From contig NZ_JAPDHU010000003.1 of assembly GCF_031921685.1 (NCBI RefSeq), forward strand, positions 372,001-436,000: a stretch of DNA of 64,000 bases. The letters run 5' to 3'. Shown here piece by piece: positions 34,829 through 45,728 of this stretch (position 1 is the stretch's first letter; every line of letters starts with the position of its first letter). The position numbers and the translations under genes were made by a program. Source of the DNA: Terripilifer sp031921685. GTDB lineage: Bacteria > Pseudomonadota > Alphaproteobacteria > Rhizobiales > Beijerinckiaceae. The notes beneath the pieces were generated by a model, which saw nothing but the letters and a program-made list of their open reading frames with translations, had not been told where the DNA came from and searched no databases.

Positions 34829-35641
34829 ATGATCTCCTTCAAATCGATCAGCCTGGCTCTCGCGATCTCGACGATGGCTTTCACCGGCGCCATGGCGGCG
34901 GAGGAAGGCCACGGCGCGACCCCGCCACGGCAGGAATGGACCTTCGGCGGCTTCTTCGGAAAGTACGACCGGGCTCAGTTGCAGCGCGGTTTCAAGGTCT
35001 ACCGGGAAGTCTGTCAGGCCTGCCATTCGCTGAACCTGCTGCGCTTCGGCAATCTTCACGATGCCGGCGGTCCGCAGTTCTCCGAAGCGCAAGTGAAGGC
35101 GCTCGCGGCCGAATATCAGATCAAGGACTTCAACGATAAGGGCGAAGCCATCGAGCGTCCGGGCCGCGCGTCCGACCGCTTCCCGAAGCTCTTCGTCAAC
35201 GCCGACGCAGCTGCCGCCGTCCATGGCGTGGCGCCGCCGGACCTCTCGGTGATCGCCAAGGCCCGCTCCTATTCGCGCGGCTTCCCGCTGTTCCTGCTCG
35301 ATATGGTGCCGGGCTTCGCCTATCAGGAACATGGCGTCGACTACATCGTCGCGCTGCTGAACGGCTACACCAAGAAGGGCGAGGACCACTGGAACGAGTT
35401 CTTCCCGGGTCATCAGATCGCCATGCCGAAGCCCCTGAGCGACGGCCAGGTCGAATATCCCGACAATGCGCCCAAGACCGTGCAGCAGTATTCGCACGAC
35501 GTCGCGGCGTTCCTGATGTGGGCGGCCGAACCGAAGCTCGAAGAGCGCAAGAAGACCGGCTTCAATGCCCTCATCTTCCTGGCGATCTTCGCCGGCCTGC
35601 TCTACTTCACCAAAAAGAAGATCTGGAAGGACGCGCACTAA
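34829..35641 (+). CDS. petC: Ubiquinol-cytochrome c reductase cytochrome c1
   Basis: A 270-residue cytochrome c1, started at the ATG at 34829 with AAGGA eight bases upstream; an earlier in-frame ATG at 34802 has no such site. A signal peptide ends at FTGAMAAEE. The covalent heme motif is VCQACHSLNLLRF. A methionine in HQIAMPKPLS is a candidate sixth heme ligand. A C-terminal helix (FNALIFLAIFAGLLYFTKK) anchors the protein. A strong terminator follows within 25 bp, closing the operon. Confidence 0.96.
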   Translation: MISFKSISLALAISTMAFTGAMAAEEGHGATPPRQEWTFGGFFGKYDRAQLQRGFKVYREVCQACHSLNLLRFGNLHDAGGPQFSEAQVKALAAEYQIKDFNDKGEAIERPGRASDRFPKLFVNADAAAAVHGVAPPDLSVIAKARSYSRGFPLFLLDMVPGFAYQEHGVDYIVALLNGYTKKGEDHWNEFFPGHQIAMPKPLSDGQVEYPDNAPKTVQQYSHDVAAFLMWAAEPKLEERKKTGFNALIFLAIFAGLLYFTKKKIWKDAH

Positions 35642-35663
35642 GCGCTCCCCACCGCCCCAAAAC

Positions 35664-35695
35664 AAAACCCCGCGGCGACGCGGGGTTTTTTATTG
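35664..35695. terminator. Bidirectional rho-independent terminator between petC and glnS
   Basis: AAAACCCCGCG-GCGA-CGCGGGGTTTTTTATT: a nine-pair GC-rich stem flanked by A and T tracts, so it can end transcription of the bc1 operon and of the converging glnS. Confidence 0.88.
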
Positions 35696-35715
35696 GCTGA
35701 AACTGAGTAGCTTGA

Positions 35716-37395
<1,680 letters not shown>

Positions 37396-37548
37396 AGACC
37401 TCGTTTCCCGTTAGCGCGCCCATCGGCACGACAAAAGCATGGGCCGCGCGGGCGCGGCGCCGCCTGCCTATCACAGCTTGGCACGACCCCGAAACAGCGA
37501 CAAATCAACCAACTTGACCCTGCCGCCGCAACGCGGCACAGACGGGTC

Positions 37549-38433
37549 GTGAGTTTCCGTATCGCCCATCTCTCCGACGCGCATATCGGCCCGCTGCCGC
37601 GGCCCATGATCCGGGAATTGCTGAACAAGCGCTTCACCGGCTACGTCAACTGGCGCCGCCGGTCGCATATCCACAATATGGAGGTCCTGGGCGAAATCGT
37701 GGCCGATATCCGCGCCCACGCCCCTGATCATGTGGCGATGACCGGCGATATTCTCAATATCGGCCTGCCGGAAGAGTTCCGCTTCGCCCGTGCCTGGCTC
37801 GAAACCCTCGGCGACCCGACCCACGTCAGCTTCGTTCCCGGCAATCACGACGCCTATGTCCGCGGCTCCCTGCCCTGGATCGTCGACACCTTCGGCCCCT
37901 GGTGCTCCAACGACGGCGACAGCAAGACCAGTTTCCCCTATCTGCGGGTGCGCGGCGACATCGCCCTCATCGGCCTCTCCTCCGGCGTGCCGACCTTGCC
38001 GCTGCTCGCCTCCGGCCGCGTCGGCGAGGCGCAGATGCGCGTCTTCGCCAGCCTACTTGAGGATACGGGCAAGCGCGGTCTCTTCCGCGTGGTGATGATC
38101 CACCATCCGCCCTGGCAGTCCGGCGCCAGCTTCGGCCGTGGCCTCACCGACGCCCGCGCCTTCGAGCGCACCGTCGCGCGCCACGGCGCCGAATTGATTC
38201 TGCATGGCCACAATCATCGGCTGATGACGCGGAAACTGGCCTCGCCCAGCGGCGCCGTGCCCAGCATCGGCGTCGCCTCGGCCTCCGCCGTGCCCGGCAC
38301 GCCGCATCACCGCGCCGCCTGGCATCTCTACACCGTCGAAAAGCGCGGCAACGGCTGGTCGATCGAAGGCCGCATCCGTGGCCTGCAATCGGGCGAACGA
38401 CGCGTCAGCGATCTCGGCGAAATCTCTTTTTAA
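37549..38433 (+). CDS. Calcineurin-like metallophosphoesterase
   Basis: A 294-residue metallophosphoesterase from the GTG at 37549 (VSFRIAHLSDAHIGPL). The five motif blocks are HLSDAHIG, MTGDILN, VPGNHDAY, MIHHPPW and LHGHNHRLM, covering all expected metal ligands. It lacks a signal peptide. The frame extends upstream to 37090 but that part is antisense to glnS. Substrate is unknown; relatives include phosphodiesterases. Its TAA stop overlaps the stop of the convergent gene (shared TTAA). Confidence 0.88.
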   Translation: MSFRIAHLSDAHIGPLPRPMIRELLNKRFTGYVNWRRRSHIHNMEVLGEIVADIRAHAPDHVAMTGDILNIGLPEEFRFARAWLETLGDPTHVSFVPGNHDAYVRGSLPWIVDTFGPWCSNDGDSKTSFPYLRVRGDIALIGLSSGVPTLPLLASGRVGEAQMRVFASLLEDTGKRGLFRVVMIHHPPWQSGASFGRGLTDARAFERTVARHGAELILHGHNHRLMTRKLASPSGAVPSIGVASASAVPGTPHHRAAWHLYTVEKRGNGWSIEGRIRGLQSGERRVSDLGEISF

Positions 38434-39167
38434 CGCCCGTAATTGGCGATCCACCAGGCTTCAACGATCGTCCAGAGGAAATAGCCGGCACCGGCCGCCA
38501 GGACGAGCAGCGCGATACTGCCCAAGAATTCGATGAGAAACAGAAAGGTCGTGGCGAACCAGCCGCGCCACCGCGACTGTTGCGGCGGCGGGGGAGTGAT
38601 ATCGGCGACCGGCGTCATGGCTTCCGCCGCTGGCGGTACAAGCGGCCGCGCCACGGGCACCGGCCGCTCCACCGGCGGCTGCGCCAGACTATCGGAGGCC
38701 AGGGCCTTTTCGCGCTCCACCAGCCGGCGGGCAATGTAATCGGTGCACGCCTCGACGATCGGATCGATCCGCTCGCTTTCCGCCAGGATGACGCGGCCGT
38801 GACGCGTATCCTGGACGAAGCGATAGACGCGCCGATCCGCCGCCATTTCCACATAGGCGATCATGTCGATGAACAGCCGCGGCCGCTCGCCGGGCACCAG
38901 TCCGGTATCGAACAGATCGACATCTTGAGGCACCTGCGCCAGCACGGGCTCCAGCGCGTCACGCAGCATTTCCAGCCGCGCCAGTTCGGCGCCGCGCAGT
39001 TCCGCCACCACAGAGGATTGCTCCGCCTGCTCGACCCGCGCCCGGCGCACCGCAGCCGTCAGGCTCGGCGGCGCCATCCGCAATTCCCTGCGCCGTTCGT
39101 GGCGTTGTTCTTGCCGCTGTTCTTGGCGCAACTCTTGCGGGCCAATGCTACGATCGTCGTCACTCAT
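38430..39167 (-). CDS. Conserved membrane protein of unknown function
   Basis: A 245-residue protein from the ATG at 39167. The N-terminus is rich in Arg, Gln and Glu with short repeats (ELRQEQRQEQRHERRRELR), followed by a predicted helical region (AELARLEMLRDALEPVLAQV). The middle has FIDMIAYVEMAADRRVYRFVQDTRHGRVIL. A Pro-rich linker leads to a C-terminal membrane helix (FLFLIEFLGSIALLVLAAGA). The middle region looks like a conserved domain, but I do not recognise the family. The frame continues upstream to 40664 only as antisense of the oxoprolinase gene. Confidence 0.75.
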   Translation of the reverse strand: MSDDDRSIGPQELRQEQRQEQRHERRRELRMAPPSLTAAVRRARVEQAEQSSVVAELRGAELARLEMLRDALEPVLAQVPQDVDLFDTGLVPGERPRLFIDMIAYVEMAADRRVYRFVQDTRHGRVILAESERIDPIVEACTDYIARRLVEREKALASDSLAQPPVERPVPVARPLVPPAAEAMTPVADITPPPPQQSRWRGWFATTFLFLIEFLGSIALLVLAAGAGYFLWTIVEAWWIANYGR

Positions 39168-39245
39168 CACGCGGTCCAGACGCTGACTTAACCTTTCGTT
39201 CACTATAGCGTCGCGTGAACGCAATGACGAATCCCCGGAAAAGCG

Positions 39246-42200
39246 ATGGTTCGAGGCAAGGTTTCCAGCATGGCTTCCAAGGTAAAGCGATCGAAAGGCT
39301 GGGATTTCTGGATCGATCGCGGCGGCACTTTCACTGATATCATCGGCCGCGCGCCTGACGGCGCTTTCGCCATTCGCAAACTGCTCTCGGAAAATCCCGG
39401 CGCCTATGCTGACGCCGCCGTCGCCGGCATTCGCGACATTCTCGGCCTTTCCGCCGACGAACCCGTGCCTTCGGCTCGTATCGCGACCGTCAAAATGGGC
39501 ACGACGGTCGCCACCAATGCGCTGCTCGAACGCAAAGGCGAAAAGACCGCCCTGCTCACCACGGCGGGCTTTCGCGATGCGCTGGAAATCGGCAATCAGG
39601 CACGCCCTGACATTTTCGCCAAGCGCATCGTCAAGCCCGAACAGCTCTACGCCACCGTAATCGAAGCCAGCGAGCGCGTGCGCGCCGATGGCACGATCGA
39701 ACAGCCGCTCGACGAACAGGCCGTGCGGCAACAGCTCCTCGCCGCCAAGAAGGACGGCTATACCGCGCTCGCCATCGTCTTCATGCACGCCTGGCGCTAC
39801 CCCGAACATGAAAAGATCGCCGCCACCATCGCTCGCGACGTCGGCTTCGCGCAGATCTCGACCAGTCACGAAACCTCGCCGCTGATCAAGTTCGTCGGCC
39901 GGGGCGACACCACTGTGGCCGATGCCTATCTGACGCCGGTTCTGCGCCGCTATGTCGATCTGGTCGGACGCGAGCTGGGCGCCGCCGATGGCGAAGGCCC
40001 GCGCCTGATGTTCATGATGTCGTCGGGCGGCCTCACCGCCGCCGATCGCTTCGCCGGCAAGGATGCGATTCTTTCCGGCCCCGCCGGCGGTGTCGTCGCC
40101 ATGGCGCGCACGGCGAAATCGGCGGGCTTCGGCAAGGTCATCGGCTTCGACATGGGCGGCACGTCGACCGACGTCGCGCATTTCGACGGCACGTTCGAGC
40201 GTGCTTTCGAAACTCAGGTCGCTGGCGTACGACTGCGCGCACCGATGATGCTCATTCACACGGTGGCGGCCGGCGGTGGCTCGATCCTGCATTTCGACGG
40301 ATCGCGCTTTCGCGTCGGCCCGGATTCGGCCGGCGCCAATCCGGGTCCGAAGTCCTATCGCCGTGATGGCCCGCTCACCGTCACCGACGCCAATGTCATG
40401 ACTGGCAAACTGATGCCGGCATTTTTCCCGAAGATTTTCGGGCCGGGCCGCGATGAACCTCTGGACGATGACGCGGTGCGCCAGGCTTTCGCGGAATTCG
40501 CCGCGCAAACCCACGACGGTCGCTCGCCCGAGGCCGTCGCCGATGGCTTCATCGAAATCGCTGTCGCCAACATGGCTGAGGCGGTGAAGAAGATTTCCGT
40601 GGCACGCGGCTACAACATCTCGCGCTATCTTCTGAACTGCTTTGGTGGCGCCGGCGGCCAGCATGCGTGCCTTGTCGCCGACGCGCTATCGATGAAAAGC
40701 GTGCTGGTGCATCCGCTGTCGTCTTTGCTCTCGGCCTATGGCATGGGGCTCGCCGACATCCGCTCGGTGCGCAACGTCGCGATCGAGACGGAAGCCAACG
40801 ACAGGGGCTGTGCGCACTTGAAACGCGCGCTGGCACGCCTGCAAAAAGAGGCCGAGAAGGATGTCATCGCCCAGGGCGTGACACGTAAAAACGTCGTCAG
40901 CGAATATCGCGCCCATGTCCGTTATGCCGGCACCGATGCCGCCCTTGAAATCAATCTGCGGCCGGCCGCGCTCGCCACCGCCAGCCAGTTGCGCGCGGCA
41001 CTGCGCCGCGAATTCCAGAAGGTACATAAGGCCCGTTTCGGCTTTGTCGACCGTCTGCGCCCCTTGATCATCGAAGCGGCCCTCGTCGAGGCGATCGGCG
41101 GCGGCGCCAGTTTCAAGGAACCGGTGAAGAAGACCCATCGCCGCAAGGCAAAGGCCGCCCAAAGGACCCGCTTCTATTCGCAGGGCCAATGGCGCGCCGC
41201 CAACGTCTATCGGCGCGCCGATCTCGAACGCGGCATGCGCATGCAAGGCCCCGCCCTGCTCATCGAACCGCATCAGACCATCGTCATCGAGGAGGGCTGG
41301 CAGGCGGAGATCACCGCGCGCGACCATGTGCTGCTGCGCCGCGTGAAGGCCCTGCCGAAGCGCCATGCGGTCGGCACCAAGGCCGATCCGGTTCTGCTGG
41401 AAGTGTTCAACAACCGTTTCATGTCCATCGCCGAACAGATGGGCGTGACATTGCAAAACACCGCAAGCTCGGTGAACATCAAGGAGCGATTGGATTTCTC
41501 TTGCGCCATTTTCGATGCCGAAGGCCGGCTGGTCGCCAATGCGCCGCATATTCCGGTTCATCTCGGCTCGATGGATCGTTCAGTCGAAATCATCATTCGT
41601 GAGAATGCCGGCAAGATCCGCCCTGGCGATATCTATGCCCTGAACGCGCCTTACAATGGCGGCACCCATTTGCCTGACATCACCGTCTGTACGCCCGTCT
41701 TTACCAAAGGCAAGATCGCCTTTTGGGTGGCCTCGCGTGGTCACCATGCCGATGTCGGTGGCCTGACGCCTGGCTCCATGTCGCCTCGGGCCACGCACAT
41801 CGACGAAGAGGGCGTCTATCTCGACAATCTCAAGATTGTCGATCGCGGGCGCTTTCTCGAACGCGAGGTCAGCGCGCGCTTCACGGGCGCGCGTTATCCC
41901 GCCCGCAATGTGGCGCAGAACATTGGCGACCTGAAAGCCCAGATCGCCGCTAATACCAAGGGCGCCGAACTGCTGACACAGATGATCGCCGAATTCTCCT
42001 ACCGCACGGTCGATGCCTATATGGGCCATGTGCAGGACAATGCGGAAGAAAGCGTGCGCCGGGTCATTGCGCGCTTGTCGGATGCGAGCTTCACGGTCGA
42101 ACTCGATCAAGGCACACGGATATCAGCCAAGATTTCGGTCAACAAGCGCAGGCGCGAAGCGACCATCGACTTCGCGGGCACATCGCCGCAACAAAACGAC

Positions 42201-42917
42201 AATTTCAACGCGCCCGAGCCGGTGACGCGTGCCGCCTGTCTCTACGTATTCCGCGTGCTGGTCGACAGCGACATTCCCATCAATGCCGGCTGTCTGCGTC
42301 CACTGAAAATCATTATCCCCGCAGAATCGATGCTGCGTCCGAGCTACCCGGCCGCCGTGGTCGCCGGCAATGTCGAAACCAGCCAGACAGTCACCGACTG
42401 CCTTTTCGGTGCACTCGGTGCCTTGGGCTCGGCGCAAGGCACGATGAACAATCTGACTTTCGGTAATGCGCGCTATCAATACTATGAAACCATCTGCTCG
42501 GGCGCGCCCGCCGGCGAGGGTTTTGACGGCGCCGCCGCCGTTCACACCCATATGACCAATTCACGTCTCACCGACCCTGAGATTCTCGAATTGCGTTTTC
42601 CGGTTCTGCTCGAGGATTTTCATGTCGTGCGCGGATCGGGCGGTCGCGGCCGCTGGAATGCCGGCGACGGCACGAAGCGAACCGTTCGCTTTCTTGAAGA
42701 TATGGACCTCGCCATTCTCTCCGGCCGGCGTCGCGTGCAATCCTTCGGCACGCAGGGCGGCGACATGGGACGGCGCGGCTTGAACAGCGTGCGCCGTCTC
42801 GATGGCACGATCGAAACTCTGGCGGGCTGCGATCAGACGCAATTGCGCGCCGGCGAGGCCATCACCATTCTCACACCGACAGGCGGCGGATGGGGAACGG
42901 TCCCACAAGCCAAATAG
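39246..42917 (+). CDS. 5-oxoprolinase / hydantoinase A-B fusion protein
   Basis: A 1223-residue fusion. Residues 15-720 are the HyuA part with the ATPase fold: DRGGTFTDIIGRAPDG, VKMGTTVATNALLERKGEKT, IGFDMGGTSTDVAH and CFGGAGGQHACLVADAL. A linker with basic KTHRRKAKAAQR lies near 635. From about 725 the HyuB part runs: SIAEQMGVTLQNTASSVNIK, GDIYALNAPYNGGTHLPD and a Gly-rich end GSGGRGRWNAGDGTKR. Single-chain fusions like this are typical of ATP-dependent 5-oxoprolinase, which opens 5-oxoproline to glutamate. N-methylhydantoinase-like substrates are possible. A Bug receptor follows 77 bp later. Confidence 0.9.
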   Translation: MVRGKVSSMASKVKRSKGWDFWIDRGGTFTDIIGRAPDGAFAIRKLLSENPGAYADAAVAGIRDILGLSADEPVPSARIATVKMGTTVATNALLERKGEKTALLTTAGFRDALEIGNQARPDIFAKRIVKPEQLYATVIEASERVRADGTIEQPLDEQAVRQQLLAAKKDGYTALAIVFMHAWRYPEHEKIAATIARDVGFAQISTSHETSPLIKFVGRGDTTVADAYLTPVLRRYVDLVGRELGAADGEGPRLMFMMSSGGLTAADRFAGKDAILSGPAGGVVAMARTAKSAGFGKVIGFDMGGTSTDVAHFDGTFERAFETQVAGVRLRAPMMLIHTVAAGGGSILHFDGSRFRVGPDSAGANPGPKSYRRDGPLTVTDANVMTGKLMPAFFPKIFGPGRDEPLDDDAVRQAFAEFAAQTHDGRSPEAVADGFIEIAVANMAEAVKKISVARGYNISRYLLNCFGGAGGQHACLVADALSMKSVLVHPLSSLLSAYGMGLADIRSVRNVAIETEANDRGCAHLKRALARLQKEAEKDVIAQGVTRKNVVSEYRAHVRYAGTDAALEINLRPAALATASQLRAALRREFQKVHKARFGFVDRLRPLIIEAALVEAIGGGASFKEPVKKTHRRKAKAAQRTRFYSQGQWRAANVYRRADLERGMRMQGPALLIEPHQTIVIEEGWQAEITARDHVLLRRVKALPKRHAVGTKADPVLLEVFNNRFMSIAEQMGVTLQNTASSVNIKERLDFSCAIFDAEGRLVANAPHIPVHLGSMDRSVEIIIRENAGKIRPGDIYALNAPYNGGTHLPDITVCTPVFTKGKIAFWVASRGHHADVGGLTPGSMSPRATHIDEEGVYLDNLKIVDRGRFLEREVSARFTGARYPARNVAQNIGDLKAQIAANTKGAELLTQMIAEFSYRTVDAYMGHVQDNAEESVRRVIARLSDASFTVELDQGTRISAKISVNKRRREATIDFAGTSPQQNDNFNAPEPVTRAACLYVFRVLVDSDIPINAGCLRPLKIIIPAESMLRPSYPAAVVAGNVETSQTVTDCLFGALGALGSAQGTMNNLTFGNARYQYYETICSGAPAGEGFDGAAAVHTHMTNSRLTDPEILELRFPVLLEDFHVVRGSGGRGRWNAGDGTKRTVRFLEDMDLAILSGRRRVQSFGTQGGDMGRRGLNSVRRLDGTIETLAGCDQTQLRAGEAITILTPTGGGWGTVPQAK

Positions 42918-42994
42918 ATATCCCCCGCGCCGGCTTGCTCAGGCAGCGCCGGCGTATATGCTGAGCGCAACAAAAGAAGATGCGGGAGGAAAGA

Positions 42995-43978
42995 TTGAAG
43001 GCTCTCAGCCTGTCGGCGGTTTGTACCGCTTTGATGATGACGATCGCCACAGCGTCGGCACAGCAGGATCCGGCACCAGACTTTCCCAAGTCCACAATCA
43101 AATTGGTTGTTTCCGCCGCAGCCGGCGGCGGCAATGACATGATCGCCCGCCTCGTGGCGGAACGCCTACAAGCCAAATGGGGCCAAAGCGTCATCGTCGA
43201 AAACCGCACCGGCGCCGGCAACAATATCGCGACGGAATATGTCTATAAGTCGCCGCCTGATGGTTACACGCTTCTCGTTTCGCCGCCGGCCTCACTCACG
43301 GTGAACGCGGCTCTCTTCAAGGAGCTGCGCTTCGATCCCACCAAGATCGATGCCGTCGCCATCACATCCTACATTCCCAACGTGCTTCTGGTTAGCGGCA
43401 ATTCGCGTTTCAAGACAGCGCAGGAGTTTCTCGCCTTCGCCAAGGCCAATCCGGGCAAGTTGAGCTATGCCTCGCAAGGTATCGGCACCACCGGACATCT
43501 TACCGGCGCTTTGCTCGAGCAATTGCTCGGCACCAAGCAATTGCACGTGCCCTATGGCGGTGCCGCCCCCGCGCTCAACGATGTCATGGCCGGCCACATC
43601 GATTTCATGGTCGCCGACATCGGCACCGTCCTGCCTTTGGCCCAGGATGGCAAGCTGCGCATGCTCGCAACCTTGACGAAGGACCCTTCGCCCGTGGCGC
43701 CTGAACTGCCGACCATCGCTTCGGTCGGCCTGCCCGAGCTGCTCTCCGACACGTGGACGGCCTTCACCGCGCCGCCAGGCACACCCATGCCGATCCGGCG
43801 CAAATATGCGGCGGCCTTGCGCGAGATCATCTTCTCGCCCGACATTCGCGCCCGCATCGAACAGGTCGGCATCGTGCCCTGGGGTCTCGATCCTGAACAG
43901 TCGGCTGATCTGATCAAACGCGAAACTGAGCGCTGGACCGACGTGGTGCGCAAGGCCAACGTCGGCATGGACCAATAA
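42995..43978 (+). CDS. Bug/TctC family periplasmic substrate-binding protein (Sec signal)
   Basis: A 327-residue TTT receptor. The TTG at 42995 with GGGAGGA four bases before it gives a clean Sec signal peptide (KALSLSAVCTALMMTIATASA). An ATG five codons earlier is the alternative. Motifs: IKLVVSAAAGGGNDMIARLVAE, IVENRTGAGNNIATEYVYKS, LSYASQGIGTTGHL and LHVPYGGAAPALNDVMAGHID. It follows the oxoprolinase-like gene on the same strand with no terminator seen between, so it may capture that enzyme's substrate. No TctAB partner is adjacent. Confidence 0.88.
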   Translation: MKALSLSAVCTALMMTIATASAQQDPAPDFPKSTIKLVVSAAAGGGNDMIARLVAERLQAKWGQSVIVENRTGAGNNIATEYVYKSPPDGYTLLVSPPASLTVNAALFKELRFDPTKIDAVAITSYIPNVLLVSGNSRFKTAQEFLAFAKANPGKLSYASQGIGTTGHLTGALLEQLLGTKQLHVPYGGAAPALNDVMAGHIDFMVADIGTVLPLAQDGKLRMLATLTKDPSPVAPELPTIASVGLPELLSDTWTAFTAPPGTPMPIRRKYAAALREIIFSPDIRARIEQVGIVPWGLDPEQSADLIKRETERWTDVVRKANVGMDQ

Positions 43979-44009
43979 AAAATGCCGCGGTTTCGCCGCG
44001 GCATTTTTC
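43977..44009. terminator. Bidirectional rho-independent terminator
   Basis: AAAAAATGCCGCGG-TTTC-GCCGCGGCATTTTTC (43977 on) forms a near-perfect stem flanked by A and T tracts, between the Bug gene and the convergent FMN reductase. Confidence 0.88.
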
Positions 44010-44024
44010 ATCGTGCCAGAACCT

Positions 44025-44579
44025 TCAGGCCTTGAGCACCTTCGCCCATTTCACCAGATTGTCGAGCAACTGCCGCATCAGCTCTTTGCCGACGGGATCC
44101 GTGAACTTGCCGTTCGCATCGAACTTGTCCGGCGCGCCAGCCACGATGACATGCGGGTTGTTGACCGGGAAAGCGTTGAGCGCGACGAGGATGTGGCGCA
44201 GGTGGAACTGGGCGCGGATGCCGCCCGTCGGGCCGCCCGAAGCGCTGATCAAGGCGCAAGGCTTGTTGTTAAAAGGCTGATCCGGCGGACGCGAGGCCCA
44301 ATCGATCGCATTCTTGAGCGCGGAAGAGACCGAATAATTATATTCGGGCGTCGCGATCACGATGCCATCGGCGGCGGCAACTTGCGCGCGGAAACGCTGC
44401 GCTTGCGCCGGATAGCCGGCCAGCCGCACGTCGTCGTTATAGAGCGGAATATCGCCGATCTCCGCATAGGTGAATTCCATTCCTTCGGGCGCTACGTCCT
44501 GCATGGCATGCAGGGTCAGCGTGTTGAACGAGCCTTTGCGCAAGCTTCCCGAGATCGCAAGTACCTTAAATCCGCTCAT
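44025..44579 (-). CDS. NADPH-dependent FMN reductase
   Basis: A 184-residue flavodoxin-fold oxidoreductase. The phosphate loop is GSLRKGSFNTLTLHAM and the isoalloxazine-side motif IVIATPEYNYSVSSALKNAI is typical of the ArsH/ChrR/SsuE-like group. A further motif is ALISASGGPTGGIRAQFHLR. It probably transfers electrons from NAD(P)H to free or bound FMN, quinones or metal ions such as chromate. Whether it serves the LLM flavin enzyme at 55 kb is only a guess. It lies downstream of the Tim44-like gene but a terminator separates them. Confidence 0.88.
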   Translation of the reverse strand: MSGFKVLAISGSLRKGSFNTLTLHAMQDVAPEGMEFTYAEIGDIPLYNDDVRLAGYPAQAQRFRAQVAAADGIVIATPEYNYSVSSALKNAIDWASRPPDQPFNNKPCALISASGGPTGGIRAQFHLRHILVALNAFPVNNPHVIVAGAPDKFDANGKFTDPVGKELMRQLLDNLVKWAKVLKA

Positions 44580-44654
44580 GGCAAATCCTGATCAAATGAA
44601 AGTTCGGCCCCGTTAAGGGCCGTCGCCAGACCTGCCATATTCAAGCCCCATAAG

Positions 44655-44683
44655 CAAAAAGGCCGGGCGATGCCCGGCCTTCC
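44655..44683 (-). terminator. Rho-independent terminator after the Tim44-like gene
   Basis: On the reverse strand GGCCGGGC-ATC-GCCCGGCC is followed by TTTTTGC; it lies 26 bp past the stop at 44709. Confidence 0.82.
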
Positions 44684-44708
44684 GTCATTGAGAGGTGAAC
44701 CGTGCGGC

Positions 44709-45728
44709 TCAGCCGATCTGCTGGATCGCCGACAGCTTCCAATCCTGCGGCTTGCCGCCGGTCGGACGCACGAAGGTCCAGATTTCGGTGACCTCGTTCG
44801 GCTTGTTGAGGTCACCCTCGATCAGCTTGCCGGTAACCCGGTCGACCACAGCATCGATGAGCGAGAAGCGCATCGCCACGGTGGCATATTCATAGTCCGG
44901 CTCGCTCCACGACTCGGACAGATCGCCCTGCAGCAGCTTGACGTTGTCTGCCTTGGTCGCCTGACCGCGCTTCTTCATGGCTTCGAGATCGTCCTCGAAA
45001 TAGCCGGCCATTTCCGGCGTGACGATCCGGCGCAAGGTCGCCGTATCTTCGGCCGCATAAGCGGTCTGCACATCGGCGAGCAGGCGTTCGAAGGCGGCAT
45101 AGTCCTCGCCCTCGACATTCAGCTTCTTCGTCACCGGCTGCGCGGCCGCGCCACCACCGAACATCGAGGAGCCGAAGCTCGACGACGTATTGGCAGGCTG
45201 CTCATTGGCCGTGCGTGCATAACCGTCCTGGGGGGCGCCGCCCTGCAAGCCCGACATGCGCGGCGTACCCGTGGCCATCGCGGGCTGCTGGCGACGACGC
45301 CACCAGTTGAGCGCGAGCATGGCGATACCGGCGATCAGTGCGATCTGAAGCAGGAAGCCGAACATGCCGGCGAGCGAACCGAGCCCACTGAACAGACCGC
45401 TGCCAGAGAGCAGGCCGAAAATGCCCGCACCGATCAGGCCGCCCATGATACCGCGTGCCAGTGGCGACGAGAACATGCCGCCGCCTGCGGCGGGTGTCGC
45501 CGGACGATTGAACGACTGCTGCGGCTGCGGCGATTGCGTGCGCTGCATCTGCCCTGCGTTCGGCGCCGTCGGCGTCGCGCGCGGTGCGCTGTTCGTAAAC
45601 GATCCCCGGCTACCCATGCTGCCGCCCGAGCCCGCGCGCGCATGCGCGAACATAGGCGCAAGCGCGAGGGCCACAACCGTCGCGACAGCCAGAAGACGGC
45701 CGGAACGGCCAATCTTGATCGATGACAT
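44709..45728 (-). CDS. Tim44-like domain-containing membrane protein
   Basis: A 339-residue protein. A signal sequence ends near PMFAHARA; a Gly/Pro/Gln-rich linker follows. A glycine-rich hydrophobic region (MGGLIGAGIFGLLSGSGLFS) and a helix (FGFLLQIALIAGIAMLALNWW) anchor it. The C-terminal 150 residues form the Tim44-like domain (FERLLADVQTAYAAEDTATL, then VTPEMAGYFEDDLEAMKKRG and ending VTEIWTFVRP). In mitochondria Tim44 tethers the import motor; bacterial homologues of this secreted form have no settled role. It is a single gene with its own terminator. Confidence 0.88.
   Translation of the reverse strand: MSSIKIGRSGRLLAVATVVALALAPMFAHARAGSGGSMGSRGSFTNSAPRATPTAPNAGQMQRTQSPQPQQSFNRPATPAAGGGMFSSPLARGIMGGLIGAGIFGLLSGSGLFSGLGSLAGMFGFLLQIALIAGIAMLALNWWRRRQQPAMATGTPRMSGLQGGAPQDGYARTANEQPANTSSSFGSSMFGGGAAAQPVTKKLNVEGEDYAAFERLLADVQTAYAAEDTATLRRIVTPEMAGYFEDDLEAMKKRGQATKADNVKLLQGDLSESWSEPDYEYATVAMRFSLIDAVVDRVTGKLIEGDLNKPNEVTEIWTFVRPTGGKPQDWKLSAIQQIG

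Noticed and set aside
39168..40664. Upstream extension of the reverse-strand gene at 38430
   Set aside because: This part is antisense to the oxoprolinase gene and shows no ribosome binding site or domain; the ATG at 39167 is a natural start.
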